Part shown: piece after piece, positions 17,851 to 26,514 of the stretch
Layout: each line of letters opens with the position of its first letter
Numbering within the stretch: position 1 is the stretch's first letter
From: CAWABB01 sp963780165
GTDB taxonomy: Bacteria; Bacteroidota; Ignavibacteria; UBA10030; UBA6906
DNA: 64,000 bases
Direction of reading: 5' to 3'
Assembly (NCBI GenBank): GCA_963780165.1
Contig: CAWABB010000001.1
Location: forward strand, 1,488,001-1,552,000
Position numbers and translations under genes: made by a program
Notes under the pieces: model-generated
Databases searched by the model: none
The model's input: the letters and a program-made list of their open reading frames with translations, nothing else
What the model was told of the DNA's origin: nothing

Positions 17851-18735
17851 CTATGTCTCCAGAAACGGAATCGTCACCACCACGGCATTCCCCGTCCCCT
17901 CGTAGAGCAGGTCCATCGCCGCCCTGGTCAACGCAATCCCCCGCCCGTGGTTGTCAAAGACCCTGGCTTCGTCGAAGTCGAGGTACTTCGCGGAGTCAAA
18001 CCCTGGGCCGCTATCCTCGATGCGAATCCTCAGCTTGTCCGGCTCCCTGACGACCCCAACCCTGACCGTCTTCCCTGCGTTCTCGGGAAGCGTAAGCCTC
18101 CGGTCGACCTCCTTGTGCCAGATCCCGTCGTTCAGAAGTTCCGTTTTCTCGTCGTACGTGATCCCGAGATTGCCGTGCTCGATGGCGTTGATCAGGATCT
18201 CATGGATGCCCATGGCACGAGCCGGGTTGGGCGTCGCGTTCGCGATCCAGAGAGCAAGGCGCTCCGCCTCCCTGAGCGTCCGCAGGAGGAATACCCCGCT
18301 CTGCAACATGCCGAACGGATTCTGGCACCCGGCAAGGCTCGCGAGCAGCGACTCCTTGTACGAAAAGTCTTCTACCGCGGAGCGGATGATCGAATGCAGC
18401 ACCCTTTTGTCCGCCGATTTCGCAAGGAAATAGAATGCGCCCGCGTCTATCCCCTCTCGAATATGCGCGTCCGACGGCGAATCGGTCTGCATAATCACCG
18501 GCGTCTTTTTCAGCGTGGCGTGACCCTTCAGCCAGAGAAGCGTGGACAGGCCGCTTTCTCCCCGGTTCTGCAAATCGAGTACGATGGCTGTAATCTGTTC
18601 GGGATGCCGCTCCACAAGATCCTCCGCCTCCTGCACCCGGCTGACCGGGAGGACAGTATACCCCTCCGCCTTGATTTCGGCGCTCGTCCTGGCCCGGACC
18701 TGATCATCCTCGCAGACAACAAGCACTGACGACAT
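17851..18735 (-). CDS. Response regulator receiver fused to HATPase (anti-sigma-like) domain
   Basis: Residues 1-125 form a receiver domain: acidic pair ED near residue 9, a VLDL phosphoacceptor aspartate around 54, and a lysine in FFLAKS near 106. Residues ~150-294 form a GHKL ATPase of the RsbW/SpoIIAB type: N-box EILINAIEHGN, G1-box DSGPGFD and G2-box NHGRGIAL. Such fusions link phosphorelay input to protein-protein control in partner-switching systems. It is the last gene of a minus-strand run after the PrsW-like protease (29-nt gap). No histidine kinase is adjacent. Confidence 0.87.
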   Translation of the reverse strand: MSSVLVVCEDDQVRARTSAEIKAEGYTVLPVSRVQEAEDLVERHPEQITAIVLDLQNRGESGLSTLLWLKGHATLKKTPVIMQTDSPSDAHIREGIDAGAFYFLAKSADKRVLHSIIRSAVEDFSYKESLLASLAGCQNPFGMLQSGVFLLRTLREAERLALWIANATPNPARAMGIHEILINAIEHGNLGITYDEKTELLNDGIWHKEVDRRLTLPENAGKTVRVGVVREPDKLRIRIEDSGPGFDSAKYLDFDEARVFDNHGRGIALTRAAMDLLYEGTGNAVVVTIPFLET

Positions 18736-18764
18736 ACAAGTGCACCCTTCGTGAATCGGATCGG

Positions 18765-19784
18765 TCAGCCGCCCGAGCCCAGCAGCTCGAGCTGCCAGCG
18801 ATTCCGTGCTCCGGCCGGGAGGAACGGGTGCAGCGCGAGCATCCCCGTCTTCCCGATCGACCTTTCAAGAAAATCCATCTCCGCCAGCTTCTCTCTGACT
18901 TCCGGGTCGGGTCCCGGAACGAAGCCGGCCTCCCGCATCAGCATGACAGCCTTCGCACTGATGGAGAGCTCCACCTGCAGCCGCAGCAGGCACAGCATAT
19001 CCGCAACGACTTCGTTCGGGAAGCGCTCCTGCAACGTTTGGAGGTACTGGCCGACGTGGGTTTCGGTGAGCACGCCCGTCGTGATCATCTCCAGCAGAGT
19101 CTGGTCCGTATCGAACCCGACGCCAAGCCACTCCTGCGTGCTCTTCTCGCTGAACTTGAACACGATCGCCATCACTGCCGGCACGCCGACCACCGTGGCG
19201 AATGCGGACTGGACTGGCGACACAAAGAAATGATTGAAGATGCTGTGGATGATGATCGCGCCGATCAGCCCCGGAATGATCGCACCACCGAGGGTCCCGG
19301 ATTTCCGCTCCAGCACCGACCGGCCGAGGACCGCCACCATCGCCGTGACGCCCCCGTGCATGAGCGCCGTGCCGAGGCCGCGCACAAGCCACAGCAGCGG
19401 GTTGGTCTCGGTCACCGTGAACAAATAGGTGATGTTCTCCACCAGCGCAAAGCCGGTACCAACCGCAAATCCGTAGACGGCTGCATCAACGAGGAACCCG
19501 ATCCTCTTCTTCCAGAGAAGCCAGATGGGCAACGCCGCCTTGAGACACTCTTCAAGGACGGGAGCAATGTATCTGGAGTACGACTCCGGCGACACTCCCG
19601 CGCCGCCCGTCACCGTCCTCGCCATCACAAACGCAATCAGCGCCGCAGCGACGCCAGCCCCCACCGTCACGAGCACGGATCGAAACGTCACAAGCTTGTA
19701 GCTGTCGAGATAGACCAAGCCTCCCAGGAAGAGCACGACCGGGAGGAGGCTGACCAGTGCTGCGCCGATGGGGCTGTGCATCAC
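18765..19784 (-). CDS. PrsW-like intramembrane metalloprotease
   Basis: The 339-residue protein has about eight membrane segments in the first 230 residues and the PrsW active-site set: EECLK (Glu78, Glu79, Lys82), FALVENITY (Glu116, Asn117), His143 and HSIFNH (His180-His185). In Bacillus subtilis PrsW cleaves the anti-sigma factor RsiW to release an ECF sigma factor. An ECF sigma gene and a membrane-anchored regulator lie 3-5 kb upstream on the same strand, which makes a similar role attractive but unproven. The C-terminal ~100 residues are cytosolic. Its start overlaps the upstream gene by ATGA. Confidence 0.85.
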   Translation of the reverse strand: MMHSPIGAALVSLLPVVLFLGGLVYLDSYKLVTFRSVLVTVGAGVAAALIAFVMARTVTGGAGVSPESYSRYIAPVLEECLKAALPIWLLWKKRIGFLVDAAVYGFAVGTGFALVENITYLFTVTETNPLLWLVRGLGTALMHGGVTAMVAVLGRSVLERKSGTLGGAIIPGLIGAIIIHSIFNHFFVSPVQSAFATVVGVPAVMAIVFKFSEKSTQEWLGVGFDTDQTLLEMITTGVLTETHVGQYLQTLQERFPNEVVADMLCLLRLQVELSISAKAVMLMREAGFVPGPDPEVREKLAEMDFLERSIGKTGMLALHPFLPAGARNRWQLELLGSGG

Positions 19785-22759
19785 AGGATCTTGAGCGATG
19801 CCATGAATTCTCCCGTCCCCCGCCGGTCAGGCCCGCCCGCCACGGCGTACCCGACGGAAAGGACCGAGCTCAGGTTCGAAAACAGCACAAGCTTGACGTC
19901 GGCCTGCACGCCCGCGTTTGCGCTCACCGTCCGCAGAGCCTCGTCCTGCAGATTCGTGACGAGGCCCGTCCCGAAGAACGCCAGCCGCGCCCATGTAACG
20001 TACATGCCCGGGAAACCCGCCCGCCGGAACCGGAGCGGAGGAGGATTCCATTCGACCATCGCCTTTGTGAACGTCTTGCCGGGGATCTCATCGATCTCCA
20101 CACCCGGAAACCTGAGCGCGTCCCTGTACCGGCGCTCCGGCCCGTGGTCAACCCAGTTGTTGCCGAAGCCTCCGAAGAAGAAGTTCGCGAACGGATCCGC
20201 CGAGCTCCCCACCGCATAGCCCGCGGCGGTCCTGAGCCACACAGAGGAATGCTGGAACAGTGCCGGAACACCGATGTCGAATGTTCCGGACACGAGCGGG
20301 TTGAACCGCTTCTCCGAAAGGTAAGCGTATCCGACAAGAGACGCCAGAACTCCCTTCTCCGCATCCACCGCCCCCAGCGAGCGGACCACGCGCGAGTACT
20401 TCAGGCGGCCGAAGAACGTGAGAAATTCGCTTACCGCCGTGCCGATATTCTGGAAGGCCGGGAGACGCTCGAGGTCCGAGTATCCGCTCACCCTCAACGT
20501 ATACTCAAGGTTCGACGGACGATCGCTGATGAGCACATCCGTGTACCCCACGCTCAGCTGGTAGCCGCGCCTGCTCGATTTGTACGGTCCGAACAGGTCG
20601 TAGAAATCTGACACGTTGTAGGTCGCGCTCAGGTCCCACTGCCAGTACCGGTATCTGAGGATCCCGTGAAACTGCTCCTTCAGATCGAAGCTGGGGTTCG
20701 GCGTGTACGCGAGTGAGAAGTCGATATTGTGGAGGAGCAGCGGATCGAAGAAATCCATCCGCACCCCCCCGCCAATCGATTCCTTGTACCCGTGGATAAT
20801 GGGATACATCGATCGCAAACCGATGGCGCCCAGCCCTTCATAGTCTCCCGTGGCAACGATCAGCGAGTCAATGTTGATGCGGCCCGCGGACGGTGGGGGG
20901 AGCTTCCACGACTGCACTTCCGGATATTTCTCGGCGATCTGTTGTCCCAGATACGTCACGGCGCTGACGTCCTCGGTGGTTGCGACCGGGACCTGCACCG
21001 GGAGGAAACCTTCGGTCGTGAACTCAAAAGCGATGAGCGAATCGTCCGAGATCGGGATCGGCCGGAAGAGGCCGCGTTCCGTATTGGTGATCCATTCCAT
21101 CACGCGCCGGTCCGTATCGTACCGGACGATGTTGGAGACACCGGTGTAATAGGTCGAGCCGTAGAGGTATCGCCCATCGGGAGACCACACGAAATTGAGG
21201 GGGGCCGTATGTTCGAAGTCGTACAGCACATCGTAGTCGGCTCCACCGGTCAGCAGCGTGTCCACCCAGATCCGCACCAGCCGCTGTCTGCCGCTGATCT
21301 CCATCATCCCCGCGACGATCGACCTGCCGTCGGGCGAGACGTCCAGGTCGTACAGATCCACGCCGTAGTTCAACGGAAGGACCTCTTGCCAGCGTGCATA
21401 CGGATGCGGAATCCTGACCAGCCTGGAAACTCCGTCGTGATGCTGGACCCCCCAGAGCGCGCTGTCCGCCCGGCAGAACGTCAGGTCCCCGATCCGGCAG
21501 TTCTTCAGGAGCAGGCGGGATGTGCCTGTGCGGATGTCGAGGGCGTTCAAATCCCTCCATCCCTTGCTGTTCTTCGTCGTGTAGAAGAAGGTGCCGGAAG
21601 AAGGATCGAACGCCGTTGAGGCCACGGTATACAGCGACGGCGTGGGCAGGTCGCTCACCCGCTCGACCGTTCCGTCCGCGAGATGGATGGAGCTGATGCT
21701 TGCAAGCACGCCCGGCGCGTTCATCCCCAGATACAGCGAGCGCGTAGCCGGGTCGAAGTGGGCGCGCGACACGGCGCCAACCGGCTTCGCCGTTATCGGG
21801 CGGAGGGGCGTGACGGGATATTGCCGGACCGCCGCAAGGTTCGCCTTCTGGAACGTACGCTCGGCCTCGATCCATTCGGACCACACGTCGTCAATGTCCC
21901 TGCCGTACACCTCTTCGAACTGTCCGGCAAACGACGCGACCGAATTCGGCCCGCGCTTGAACCAGTCGATGATCGTCTGTGGCCCGTAGTGGTCCGCAAG
22001 GTAGCTGACGAATCGCGTTCCGTAGAGATATGAGTTCGCCCCGATTTGAAAATCGACGGTGGTCCCTTCCGACTCCAGACCGACGTAATCATAGAAGTAC
22101 GAGCTGTCCCGGACCATCGTCCGGAACACCATCTCGTCCCATCCGTTCTGCGCGCGGCCGATCCCGCCCGACATCCAGGTCTCCATAAACACGGCGACGC
22201 CTTCGTGGTACCATCGCGGGGAGTATTTCCTCGGGTTGGTCAGATAGGTATAGGCGATCGAGACGGGCTCATCATCCGTGGGCGACACCTTGCCGAGGAA
22301 CGCGCTGCGCCAGAAGCTGTCCGATCCGCCCGGCTTGTCACTGCCGACGATATGCACGAGCTCGTGGCCGATCACCCAGTTGATGCGCTCGTTGGTCGGC
22401 GAGGTCTCATACGTGTATTCGTACGGAGAGATCCCCAGGATCATATAGTTGATCGGAACGCTTGTCGCGCCCGCGTAGCCATAGTCGTCATAGTCCTGCA
22501 GGTACACGACGACGGGTTCGGTAGGAGTGTACTCGAAGAGCGTGTGGTGGAACGAGAGCGCGTTCTGGAAACTGCGCATGAGATGGGGGATGATGAAACG
22601 GTGCTCATCAGCGTAGTACACCAGGCGCATCGACCCTGTTCGGACCGTATAGAAGTCGGCCGCGCGAAGGGCCGTCGGGACCGCAGGGGCCACCAGCATG
22701 AGGCACCACAGCACCCAGAGGGCCCGGCGCCTATGCGACACAACGGGAGTCGTGGTCAC
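19781..22759 (-). CDS. Large secreted protein: zinc-peptidase-like domain, beta-propeller and C-terminal outer-membrane barrel
   Basis: Of about 992 residues, the first ~300 after the signal peptide form a gluzincin-like domain with HELVH and, some 55 residues later, WYHEGVAVFMETW. The middle (~330-640) contains TolB/WD40-like repeats such as SPDGRSIVAG and WSPDGRYLYGS. The last ~330 residues look like a membrane barrel, with GYTDVLISDRPS and a strand-rich ending LKIL. This layout fits an outer-membrane protein with a surface or periplasmic propeller. The start is uncertain: no ATG precedes the signal peptide, and I prefer the GTG at 22759 over the GTG at 22819, which falls inside a terminator hairpin. 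It is coupled to the PrsW-like gene. Confidence 0.75.
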   Translation of the reverse strand: MTTTPVVSHRRRALWVLWCLMLVAPAVPTALRAADFYTVRTGSMRLVYYADEHRFIIPHLMRSFQNALSFHHTLFEYTPTEPVVVYLQDYDDYGYAGATSVPINYMILGISPYEYTYETSPTNERINWVIGHELVHIVGSDKPGGSDSFWRSAFLGKVSPTDDEPVSIAYTYLTNPRKYSPRWYHEGVAVFMETWMSGGIGRAQNGWDEMVFRTMVRDSSYFYDYVGLESEGTTVDFQIGANSYLYGTRFVSYLADHYGPQTIIDWFKRGPNSVASFAGQFEEVYGRDIDDVWSEWIEAERTFQKANLAAVRQYPVTPLRPITAKPVGAVSRAHFDPATRSLYLGMNAPGVLASISSIHLADGTVERVSDLPTPSLYTVASTAFDPSSGTFFYTTKNSKGWRDLNALDIRTGTSRLLLKNCRIGDLTFCRADSALWGVQHHDGVSRLVRIPHPYARWQEVLPLNYGVDLYDLDVSPDGRSIVAGMMEISGRQRLVRIWVDTLLTGGADYDVLYDFEHTAPLNFVWSPDGRYLYGSTYYTGVSNIVRYDTDRRVMEWITNTERGLFRPIPISDDSLIAFEFTTEGFLPVQVPVATTEDVSAVTYLGQQIAEKYPEVQSWKLPPPSAGRINIDSLIVATGDYEGLGAIGLRSMYPIIHGYKESIGGGVRMDFFDPLLLHNIDFSLAYTPNPSFDLKEQFHGILRYRYWQWDLSATYNVSDFYDLFGPYKSSRRGYQLSVGYTDVLISDRPSNLEYTLRVSGYSDLERLPAFQNIGTAVSEFLTFFGRLKYSRVVRSLGAVDAEKGVLASLVGYAYLSEKRFNPLVSGTFDIGVPALFQHSSVWLRTAAGYAVGSSADPFANFFFGGFGNNWVDHGPERRYRDALRFPGVEIDEIPGKTFTKAMVEWNPPPLRFRRAGFPGMYVTWARLAFFGTGLVTNLQDEALRTVSANAGVQADVKLVLFSNLSSVLSVGYAVAGGPDRRGTGEFMASLKIL

Positions 22760-22798
22760 AGGTTTGGATATGGGGTCATGGAGGTGGAAACAGCACGA

Positions 22799-22822
22799 GG
22801 AGTGGCGCTGGCGCGCCACTCC
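22799..22822 (-). terminator. Hairpin terminator after the anti-sigma-like gene
   Basis: A perfect 10-bp stem (22799-22808 with 22813-22822, GGAGTGGCGC) with a 4-nt loop lies 33 nt after the stop of the regulator gene at 22855. There is no long U run. It separates the sigma-factor unit from the peptidase/PrsW unit. Confidence 0.6.
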
Positions 22823-22854
22823 CCGAGGGAATCCTACAGGATTGTCACACAGGA

Positions 22855-24195
22855 TCAGTCGTTGTCGCGGGCCGAGCGCTCGGCGTCGGGTGCGGTGCGG
22901 GCCTCGAACTCAGCATTCTTGCCTTCGACGGCGCCGCGCATTTCGACCGGGACCTTGGCGCCGAGGAACGAACGCTCAGCCACCGGGAGAGAACCGAGCC
23001 ATTCCGCTTTCTGGGCAATCGGCATCCGATCGAACGACTTCAGCCGCTCTTCGACCGACATGCTGGCTGCAAGTGCTTCGCGTCCTTCAGTGGGCAGGCG
23101 GTCAATGAAAGCCGCCTTGTCGGCCGTCGGCAGCGCGTCAAGGGCGCGAATTTTCGCTTCGCTCGGCATCCGGTCCCACATGGCGCTCTTCGCTTCCATC
23201 GGTGCCCTGTCGAGAGCCTTGGCACGCTCGGTGTTGACCATCTTCTCGGCCACGAGCGCCTTGGCTTCGGTGGACATGTTGTCGAGTGCCGAAGCGCGCT
23301 CTGCAACGCTGCTGGTCGCCGCCAGCTGGGCTTTGGCTTCCGCCGGCGCATAGTTCTGAAGCGCCGCGGCCTTGTCCGTCATCGCAAGACGATCCAGGTA
23401 CGCCGCTTTCTCCGTCGCCGGGAGACTGGCAAAGGCCTTGACCCGGTCGGTCATCGCCAGGCGGTCCACCAGGCTTGCCTTCTCGCTGACCGGCAGCGCG
23501 GCCAGGGCCTTGGTCCGATCGGTCATCGCCAGGCGGTCCCATATCGCTAGGCGCTCAGTGGCCGACGTCGAGGCATAGAGGGCGGTTCGCTGCTCGGTCC
23601 CTATGCGGTCAAGCATTGCCCTCCGCTCTTCAACGGACATCCGGTCAGCAAGAGCCGCCTTGTCACTGGCGCTCAGCTGCGCGAACCGCTGCGCAGCCGC
23701 GTCGGTGGCATCGGCGCCGGCGATCTGGACGTCGTTGTCGGTGATCTGCTCGGAGCGGTACTTCTTCACGCTGCCGATCGTCCCGGCCGCCTCGTCCTCA
23801 AACGGAGACGGGTAGAAAAACGTGAAATAGACAAGCGTGGCGATTCCGATGGCAACTCCGCCAAGGGCGATCCGGTTGCGTGCGGCTTTGCTGCGGTTGC
23901 TCATAACAGCCTCCACTGGAGATGGTGTGTGTGCAAGAGAATTCAAAATCTGTTGGAGCCAGGTCCGTGGGTGCGGCACCGGCATCCGTTCGACCGCCCG
24001 CATCACCGACGGCTTCAGTGTCGGAGGCGCAACAGCCGGCCGGCTCAGGGCGCCGGCGATCGCCTTCATGTCATTGTACAGTCTCGCAACCTCGGCATCC
24101 TCCCGGACCAGCACCCGCAGCCTGGCACTCTCCGCGGGACTGTTGATGCCGTCAACCTCCGACTGCACAAGGTCTCGTATCGTCTGATCAATCAT
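22855..24195 (-). CDS. Membrane-anchored anti-sigma-like protein with 21 tandem 12-residue repeats
   Basis: The 446-residue product begins with a helical N-terminal region (1-100) typical of zinc-less anti-sigma domains, followed by one membrane segment (~108-128). Residues 169-420 consist of 21 consecutive 12-residue units of the form A-x-h-D-R-h-P/A-x-x-E/D-K/R-A, with a one-residue register shift after unit 9. The repeats resemble the helical superhelix of MgtE-N/FliG-type domains and should lie outside the cytoplasmic membrane. The gene overlaps the ECF sigma gene by 8 nt, which supports an anti-sigma role. I know of no standard anti-sigma family with this C-terminus. Confidence 0.75.
   Translation of the reverse strand: MIDQTIRDLVQSEVDGINSPAESARLRVLVREDAEVARLYNDMKAIAGALSRPAVAPPTLKPSVMRAVERMPVPHPRTWLQQILNSLAHTPSPVEAVMSNRSKAARNRIALGGVAIGIATLVYFTFFYPSPFEDEAAGTIGSVKKYRSEQITDNDVQIAGADATDAAAQRFAQLSASDKAALADRMSVEERRAMLDRIGTEQRTALYASTSATERLAIWDRLAMTDRTKALAALPVSEKASLVDRLAMTDRVKAFASLPATEKAAYLDRLAMTDKAAALQNYAPAEAKAQLAATSSVAERASALDNMSTEAKALVAEKMVNTERAKALDRAPMEAKSAMWDRMPSEAKIRALDALPTADKAAFIDRLPTEGREALAASMSVEERLKSFDRMPIAQKAEWLGSLPVAERSFLGAKVPVEMRGAVEGKNAEFEARTAPDAERSARDND
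22936..23691 (-). repeat. Coding tandem repeats, 36-bp period, about 21 units
   Basis: This stretch encodes residues 169-420 of the anti-sigma-like protein. Units such as SLVDRLAMTDRV and AYLDRLAMTDKA are nearly identical, whereas others keep only the D-R-h and E-K/R positions. This suggests old expansion with some recent duplication in units 5-9. Confidence 0.8.
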
Positions 24196-24724
24196 TGCCC
24201 GATAGTCCTTCCCGACTCATTATCTCTCGCAACATCGCCCGCGCGCTGAACAACCGCGACTTCACCGTCTTCGCCGGAATTCCGAGGATCGCTCCGATCT
24301 CCTCGTACGGCAACTCCTGCACATACTTCAGGACAAGAATCGAGCGATGATGGACGTCCAGCTTCGAGAGGCACTTCTGGACGAGCTCCGGAAGGTCCGG
24401 GCTTTCCGCGTGCCCGTCTGCCGACTCGAGCCCTTCATCCAGCGCCTGCATCCGTGACCGTCGCTCAATCGCATTGACCGACTCATTGTGCGCTATGCGG
24501 TAGATCCAGCTGAAGAACTTGTACCTGGGATCGAAGGTGCCGAGCTTTTCGTACGCCTTGAGAAACGCCGCCTGCGCAACATCCTCAGCCTCTTCCTTCA
24601 CTCCGAGCATCCGCCAGGCGATCGTGAACACCTGTGCCTGGTATCGCTCCACCAGCACCCCGAAGGCATCCCGATCGCCCTCCAGGGTCCGCTGGACCAG
24701 CCCGTTGTCGTCCAGGTGTATCAT
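24188..24724 (-). CDS. ECF RNA polymerase sigma factor (RpoE-like)
   Basis: The 178-residue protein has region 2 (VERYQAQVFTIAWRMLG, EDVAQAAFLKAYEKL, FFSWIYRIAHNESVN) and region 4 (HHRSILVLKYVQELPYEEIGAILGIPAKTVKSRL), the whole of a Group-IV sigma factor. It overlaps the membrane-anchored repeat protein by 8 nt, the usual sigma/anti-sigma layout. It lies 30 nt after the STAS gene, so partner-switch and ECF functions are probably on one transcript. Its target promoters cannot be deduced from the window. Confidence 0.93.
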   Translation of the reverse strand: MIHLDDNGLVQRTLEGDRDAFGVLVERYQAQVFTIAWRMLGVKEEAEDVAQAAFLKAYEKLGTFDPRYKFFSWIYRIAHNESVNAIERRSRMQALDEGLESADGHAESPDLPELVQKCLSKLDVHHRSILVLKYVQELPYEEIGAILGIPAKTVKSRLFSARAMLREIMSREGLSGND

Positions 24725-24754
24725 AAGTACAGGCGGAATCCGGAAAAGTTGGTC

Positions 24755-25045
24755 CTATTCTTCCTCAATCCTGAAAATCGTGTCGAATCTGGCGATCCTG
24801 AAGACGTCGCGGATGAGCTTGTTCATGTGGGTTAAAACCAGCTCGTTTCCGCCGGCTTTTAATCGTTTCTGGGTTTTCAGGAGTATCCCAAGACCCAGGC
24901 TGGAGATGTAGTCCAGGCCCTTCATGTCGACCCTGTGGGTGGCCGTGACCCGGTCGAGGACGGCATCCGCTTCGGCCACACGGGACGCGTCGAATCTCCC
25001 CGTGAGGACGATCTCCCCATCTTCCCTCTGGGTAATCGTGAACAT
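24755..25045 (-). CDS. STAS-domain anti-sigma factor antagonist
   Basis: The 96-residue single-domain protein ends strand 3 with the YISSLGLGIL motif, whose first Ser is the residue phosphorylated in SpoIIAA/RsbV-type antagonists. The dephospho form normally binds the HATPase anti-sigma factor. The partner is encoded directly upstream with a 1-nt gap, and together they form an RsbV/RsbW-like pair. The final IFRIEEE is a normal end for this family. Confidence 0.9.
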   Translation of the reverse strand: MFTITQREDGEIVLTGRFDASRVAEADAVLDRVTATHRVDMKGLDYISSLGLGILLKTQKRLKAGGNELVLTHMNKLIRDVFRIARFDTIFRIEEE

Positions 25046-25046
25046 G

Positions 25047-25451
25047 TTACTGCCTCAGACGTTTGACAAGCGTGATGGTGCTGCGGCGGTCTTCATAGTC
25101 GTACCGCACGTCGTCCAGCATGTGCCGCGAGAGGTGAATGCCCAGGCCGCCCGGCTTTCGCTCCTCGAGCGACAGCGACACATCCACCGGACCGGTGGCG
25201 GTGACGTCGAAGGAATTCACGTCACGCGCGATGAGGTACACGATGAGCGCGTCCCCTTCCAGCCGGACCCCGACCGTGACGTCGCGATCGCTCTCCGGAT
25301 TGTACTTCACGAAATTCGTGAAGAACTCTTCCACCGCGAGCGTGAGAGCGTACGAGGCGACCGGGTCGGGACCATGCCGGGCGAACTCCCCATCGAGGAA
25401 CGCGAACACCTCGTCGAGGGCTGCGACGGACTTCCTGAAGTTCTTCTCCAT
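25047..25451 (-). CDS. RsbW-like ATP-binding anti-sigma factor / serine kinase
   Basis: The 134-residue GHKL domain contains N-box ALTLAVEEFFTNFVKY, in which the typical Asn is kept, and a G2-type GGLGIHLSRHMLD segment. The G1 box is weak (no DxGxGF), as in several short RsbW-like proteins. It probably phosphorylates and binds the STAS protein encoded 1 nt downstream. The upstream SIMPL gene is 38 nt away on the same strand. Confidence 0.87.
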   Translation of the reverse strand: MEKNFRKSVAALDEVFAFLDGEFARHGPDPVASYALTLAVEEFFTNFVKYNPESDRDVTVGVRLEGDALIVYLIARDVNSFDVTATGPVDVSLSLEERKPGGLGIHLSRHMLDDVRYDYEDRRSTITLVKRLRQ

Positions 25452-25489
25452 GATGGGATCTCGGCAACAGCCTGCGCGTGCCAGTGCGC

Positions 25490-26263
25490 TCAGTCGACGA
25501 GATAGAACTCGACGTTCGTGACAACGCGGATGAGCTTTACGTCGGGTGAATTCGCGTCCCGGTTGCTGATCGAAAAGTACCCCTGCGTCGCGGAGCGGAT
25601 CTTCCCGACCTCGCTCCCGGAGTCCGTCGCGAATTTCTCCGCCGCCGCCCGCGCGTCCTTCGTCGCCGATTCTATCATCTCAGGCTTGATCACGTTGAGC
25701 GCGGTGTAGATGAACTCCGTCGGCGTCTGCCAGTTGTCAGCGGTCAACGCGACGCCCTTCCCCACCAGCGCGCCCGACTTCTCCATCGTTTGCTTCACGC
25801 GATCCACGTTGTCGGAGCGTGTCGTCACCGTCACGTCCGCGACATACCGGTACCGGGTCACAACGTTGGAACCGAACGCCTGCGTGTCGTTGATGCGCGG
25901 GACCGAGTAGGAAATCGATCCTTCCTGGAAGCCCGCGTCGCGGAGGAAGGAGGTCACCGCCGCCCGGCCCGCATCGATGTCGCGCTGCAGTGCGCCGAGA
26001 TCGTTCCCGGTCACCCTGAACGTGATCGGCCAGATGGCAAGGTCGGCTTTGACCTCCCGCTCGGCCAGCCCTTTGACCGTCACGAACCGGTCGGACGCCC
26101 GGCCTTTGTAGATGCCGAGTCCGATCGCAATACCAGCAAAGGCAATACACAGCCCTAGAATGACGTGGGGAGTAAGACCCTTCGTTTCCACAGCTTCCTC
26201 CGGATGCATGAACTCCCGGACCCGGAAGAGACTCTCAAGGGGGGTCCGGCGGGTGATGGCCAT
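25490..26263 (-). CDS. SIMPL domain protein (DUF541)
   Basis: From the ATG at 26263 the product is 257 residues. It has an N-terminal membrane segment (VILGLCIAFAGIAIGLGIY) and then the SIMPL/DUF541 domain, with FVTVKGLAEREVKADLAIWPI, internal helical repeats, and AEKFATDSGSEVGKIRSA near the end. The family includes BP26/OMP28-type oligomeric periplasmic proteins, some linked to oxidative stress. The Arg-rich in-frame extension upstream lacks conservation and a ribosome-binding site, so I excluded it. It starts a five-gene run leading to STAS, RsbW and ECF sigma. Confidence 0.85.
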   Translation of the reverse strand: MAITRRTPLESLFRVREFMHPEEAVETKGLTPHVILGLCIAFAGIAIGLGIYKGRASDRFVTVKGLAEREVKADLAIWPITFRVTGNDLGALQRDIDAGRAAVTSFLRDAGFQEGSISYSVPRINDTQAFGSNVVTRYRYVADVTVTTRSDNVDRVKQTMEKSGALVGKGVALTADNWQTPTEFIYTALNVIKPEMIESATKDARAAAEKFATDSGSEVGKIRSATQGYFSISNRDANSPDVKLIRVVTNVEFYLVD

Positions 26264-26514
26264 GATACGAATTTTCCGCTGAAAGTCTAGGCTGGTGCGG
26301 GACCGTTCCGGGAACGGGCGCAGGGAGGTTGGGAACCGGCTGGCGCGCAGCCTTTCGGGTGCCCGTGACGCATGTGTCCACGGGGCCGGAGCGAATGCAC
26401 CGAGGCAGATGCACGCACGAATGCGCAGTGGCGAGTCCTGTGGCACATTCCGGGCGTATTGACTATCTTCCTCTATTCCAAACCCAACCGGACCGCGAAA
26501 ACCCCCAGACCGCC

